Source of the DNA: Tractidigestivibacter sp050946515
GTDB lineage: Bacteria > Actinomycetota > Coriobacteriia > Coriobacteriales > Atopobiaceae
Direction of reading: 5' to 3'
NCBI RefSeq assembly: GCF_050946515.1
Contig: NZ_JBMNUX010000002.1
Span: forward strand, 62,001 to 126,000
DNA length: 64,000 bases
This document shows, piece by piece, positions 63,569 through 64,000 of this stretch. The first letter of the stretch is position 1. Each line of letters opens with the position of its first letter. The notes under the pieces are model-generated. The model had not been told where the DNA came from. It ran no database searches and saw only the letters and a program-made list of their open reading frames with translations. Position numbers and translations under genes: made by a program.

Positions 63569-64000
63569 TTATCGCCCGCCCTTGGGCGCCTTCTTGCCCA
63601 AGGAGTCGAAGTTCGGTTTGATGGTGCAGCTGCGCACCTGGTCGAGCGGGATGTTGACCTGCTCGCCGTCAACCTCGAGGTTGACCATGCCGTCCTGCTC
63701 GGTATAGCCAAGAAGCTTGCCCGTGTAGCGACGGCGTCCCTCCGTTGCGGTTGTGGAGAGAGCGACGGTGTTGCCGGCGAAGCGCTCGAAGTCATGGGGA
63801 CGACGAAGCGGGCGCGCCATGCCCGGCGAGGACACCTCGAGCGTAAACGAGCCCTCGATGGGGTCAAGCTCGTCAAGCGCGTCGGAGATCCAGCCGGTCT
63901 CCTGCGCAACCTCGTCGAGCGAGATGGTCGGCGCCCCCTCGTCAGCATGATCTATGCGCACGCGGACGCAGGGAGACTTCTGCGCCCCGACAACCTCGAC
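63569..64000 (-). CDS. rimP: ribosome maturation factor RimP, 5' end cut by window
   Basis: RimP assists 30S assembly. 143 residues are visible to the stop. The family core is seen as the ISDALDELDPIEGSFTLEVS stretch, SSPGMARPLRRPHDFERF and the SH3-like C-terminal domain (TGKLLGYTEQDG). The frame runs on past 64,000 without a start. It precedes nusA, the standard rimP-nusA order. Confidence 0.93.
   Translation of the reverse strand, partial: VEVVGAQKSPCVRVRIDHADEGAPTISLDEVAQETGWISDALDELDPIEGSFTLEVSSPGMARPLRRPHDFERFAGNTVALSTTATEGRRRYTGKLLGYTEQDGMVNLEVDGEQVNIPLDQVRSCTIKPNFDSLGKKAPKGGR

Overview
This window is a GC-rich, densely packed bacterial chromosome segment. It most likely comes from a Coriobacteriia member (Olsenella/Parolsenella/Atopobiaceae type, a gut or oral anaerobic actinobacterium). 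Reasons: high GC with strong third-position bias, a MihF-type host factor upstream of gmk-rpoZ, PTS-based and pentose-based sugar use, a DnaJ-like protein with a membrane tail, and a core-gene order typical of that class. The genus is inferred from gene content, not from a database match.

Layout. 1-11,100 (minus strand): pnp (3' end cut by the window), rpsO, then recO-era-dgkA-ybeY-phoH, mtaB-dnaJ, a membrane-anchored DnaJ-like gene and a dCMP deaminase. 11,200-20,150: a pentose/xyloside region with a FucI-family isomerase, a DUF4867 protein and xylulokinase. Opposite them lie a ROK repressor, an AraC regulator, a GH43 beta-xylosidase and an MFS sugar carrier. 20,290-24,120: an unusual KaiC-like/PEP-pyruvate-binding fusion and hemW. 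24,170-31,650: a second sugar operon (fructose-type PTS EIIBC, GatZ-family protein, TalC-type transaldolase, split transketolase, stand-alone EIIA) with a divergent LacI regulator. 31,680-41,450: dusB-lepA, rpsT, holA, comEC-comEA and thiI. 41,450-48,200: rpoZ, gmk, mihF, and a pyrimidine operon pyrR-B-C-K-D-F behind a PyrR-type attenuator. 48,290-50,300: a two-gene polysaccharide ABC exporter. 50,300-51,900: a repeat-rich stretch around tRNA-Asn. 51,900-64,000: crcB, then one long minus-strand run rimP-nusA-infB-rbfA-nrnA-truB-ribF-dnaG-rpoD, with rimP cut by the window end.

How the genes work together. Most of the window is household machinery for translation, RNA decay, replication and DNA uptake, in tightly coupled operons with many 1-17 nt overlaps. 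Two catabolic islands feed the pentose-phosphate pools. One takes up and hydrolyses xylosides inside the cell, then isomerises and phosphorylates the pentose. The other imports a ketose-like sugar as its phosphate and recasts it with transaldolase and transketolase.

The most unusual signal is non-coding. A composite intergenic repeat family (a 23-26 bp 'A' arm and a short 'B' palindrome, CCCRCACGAYGGG) occurs at four places. Arrays run at about 40 bp, then about 31 bp, and end in one long hairpin. One hairpin carries matched changes in both arms, and a separate B-only array changes orientation halfway. I know of no described element with this architecture.
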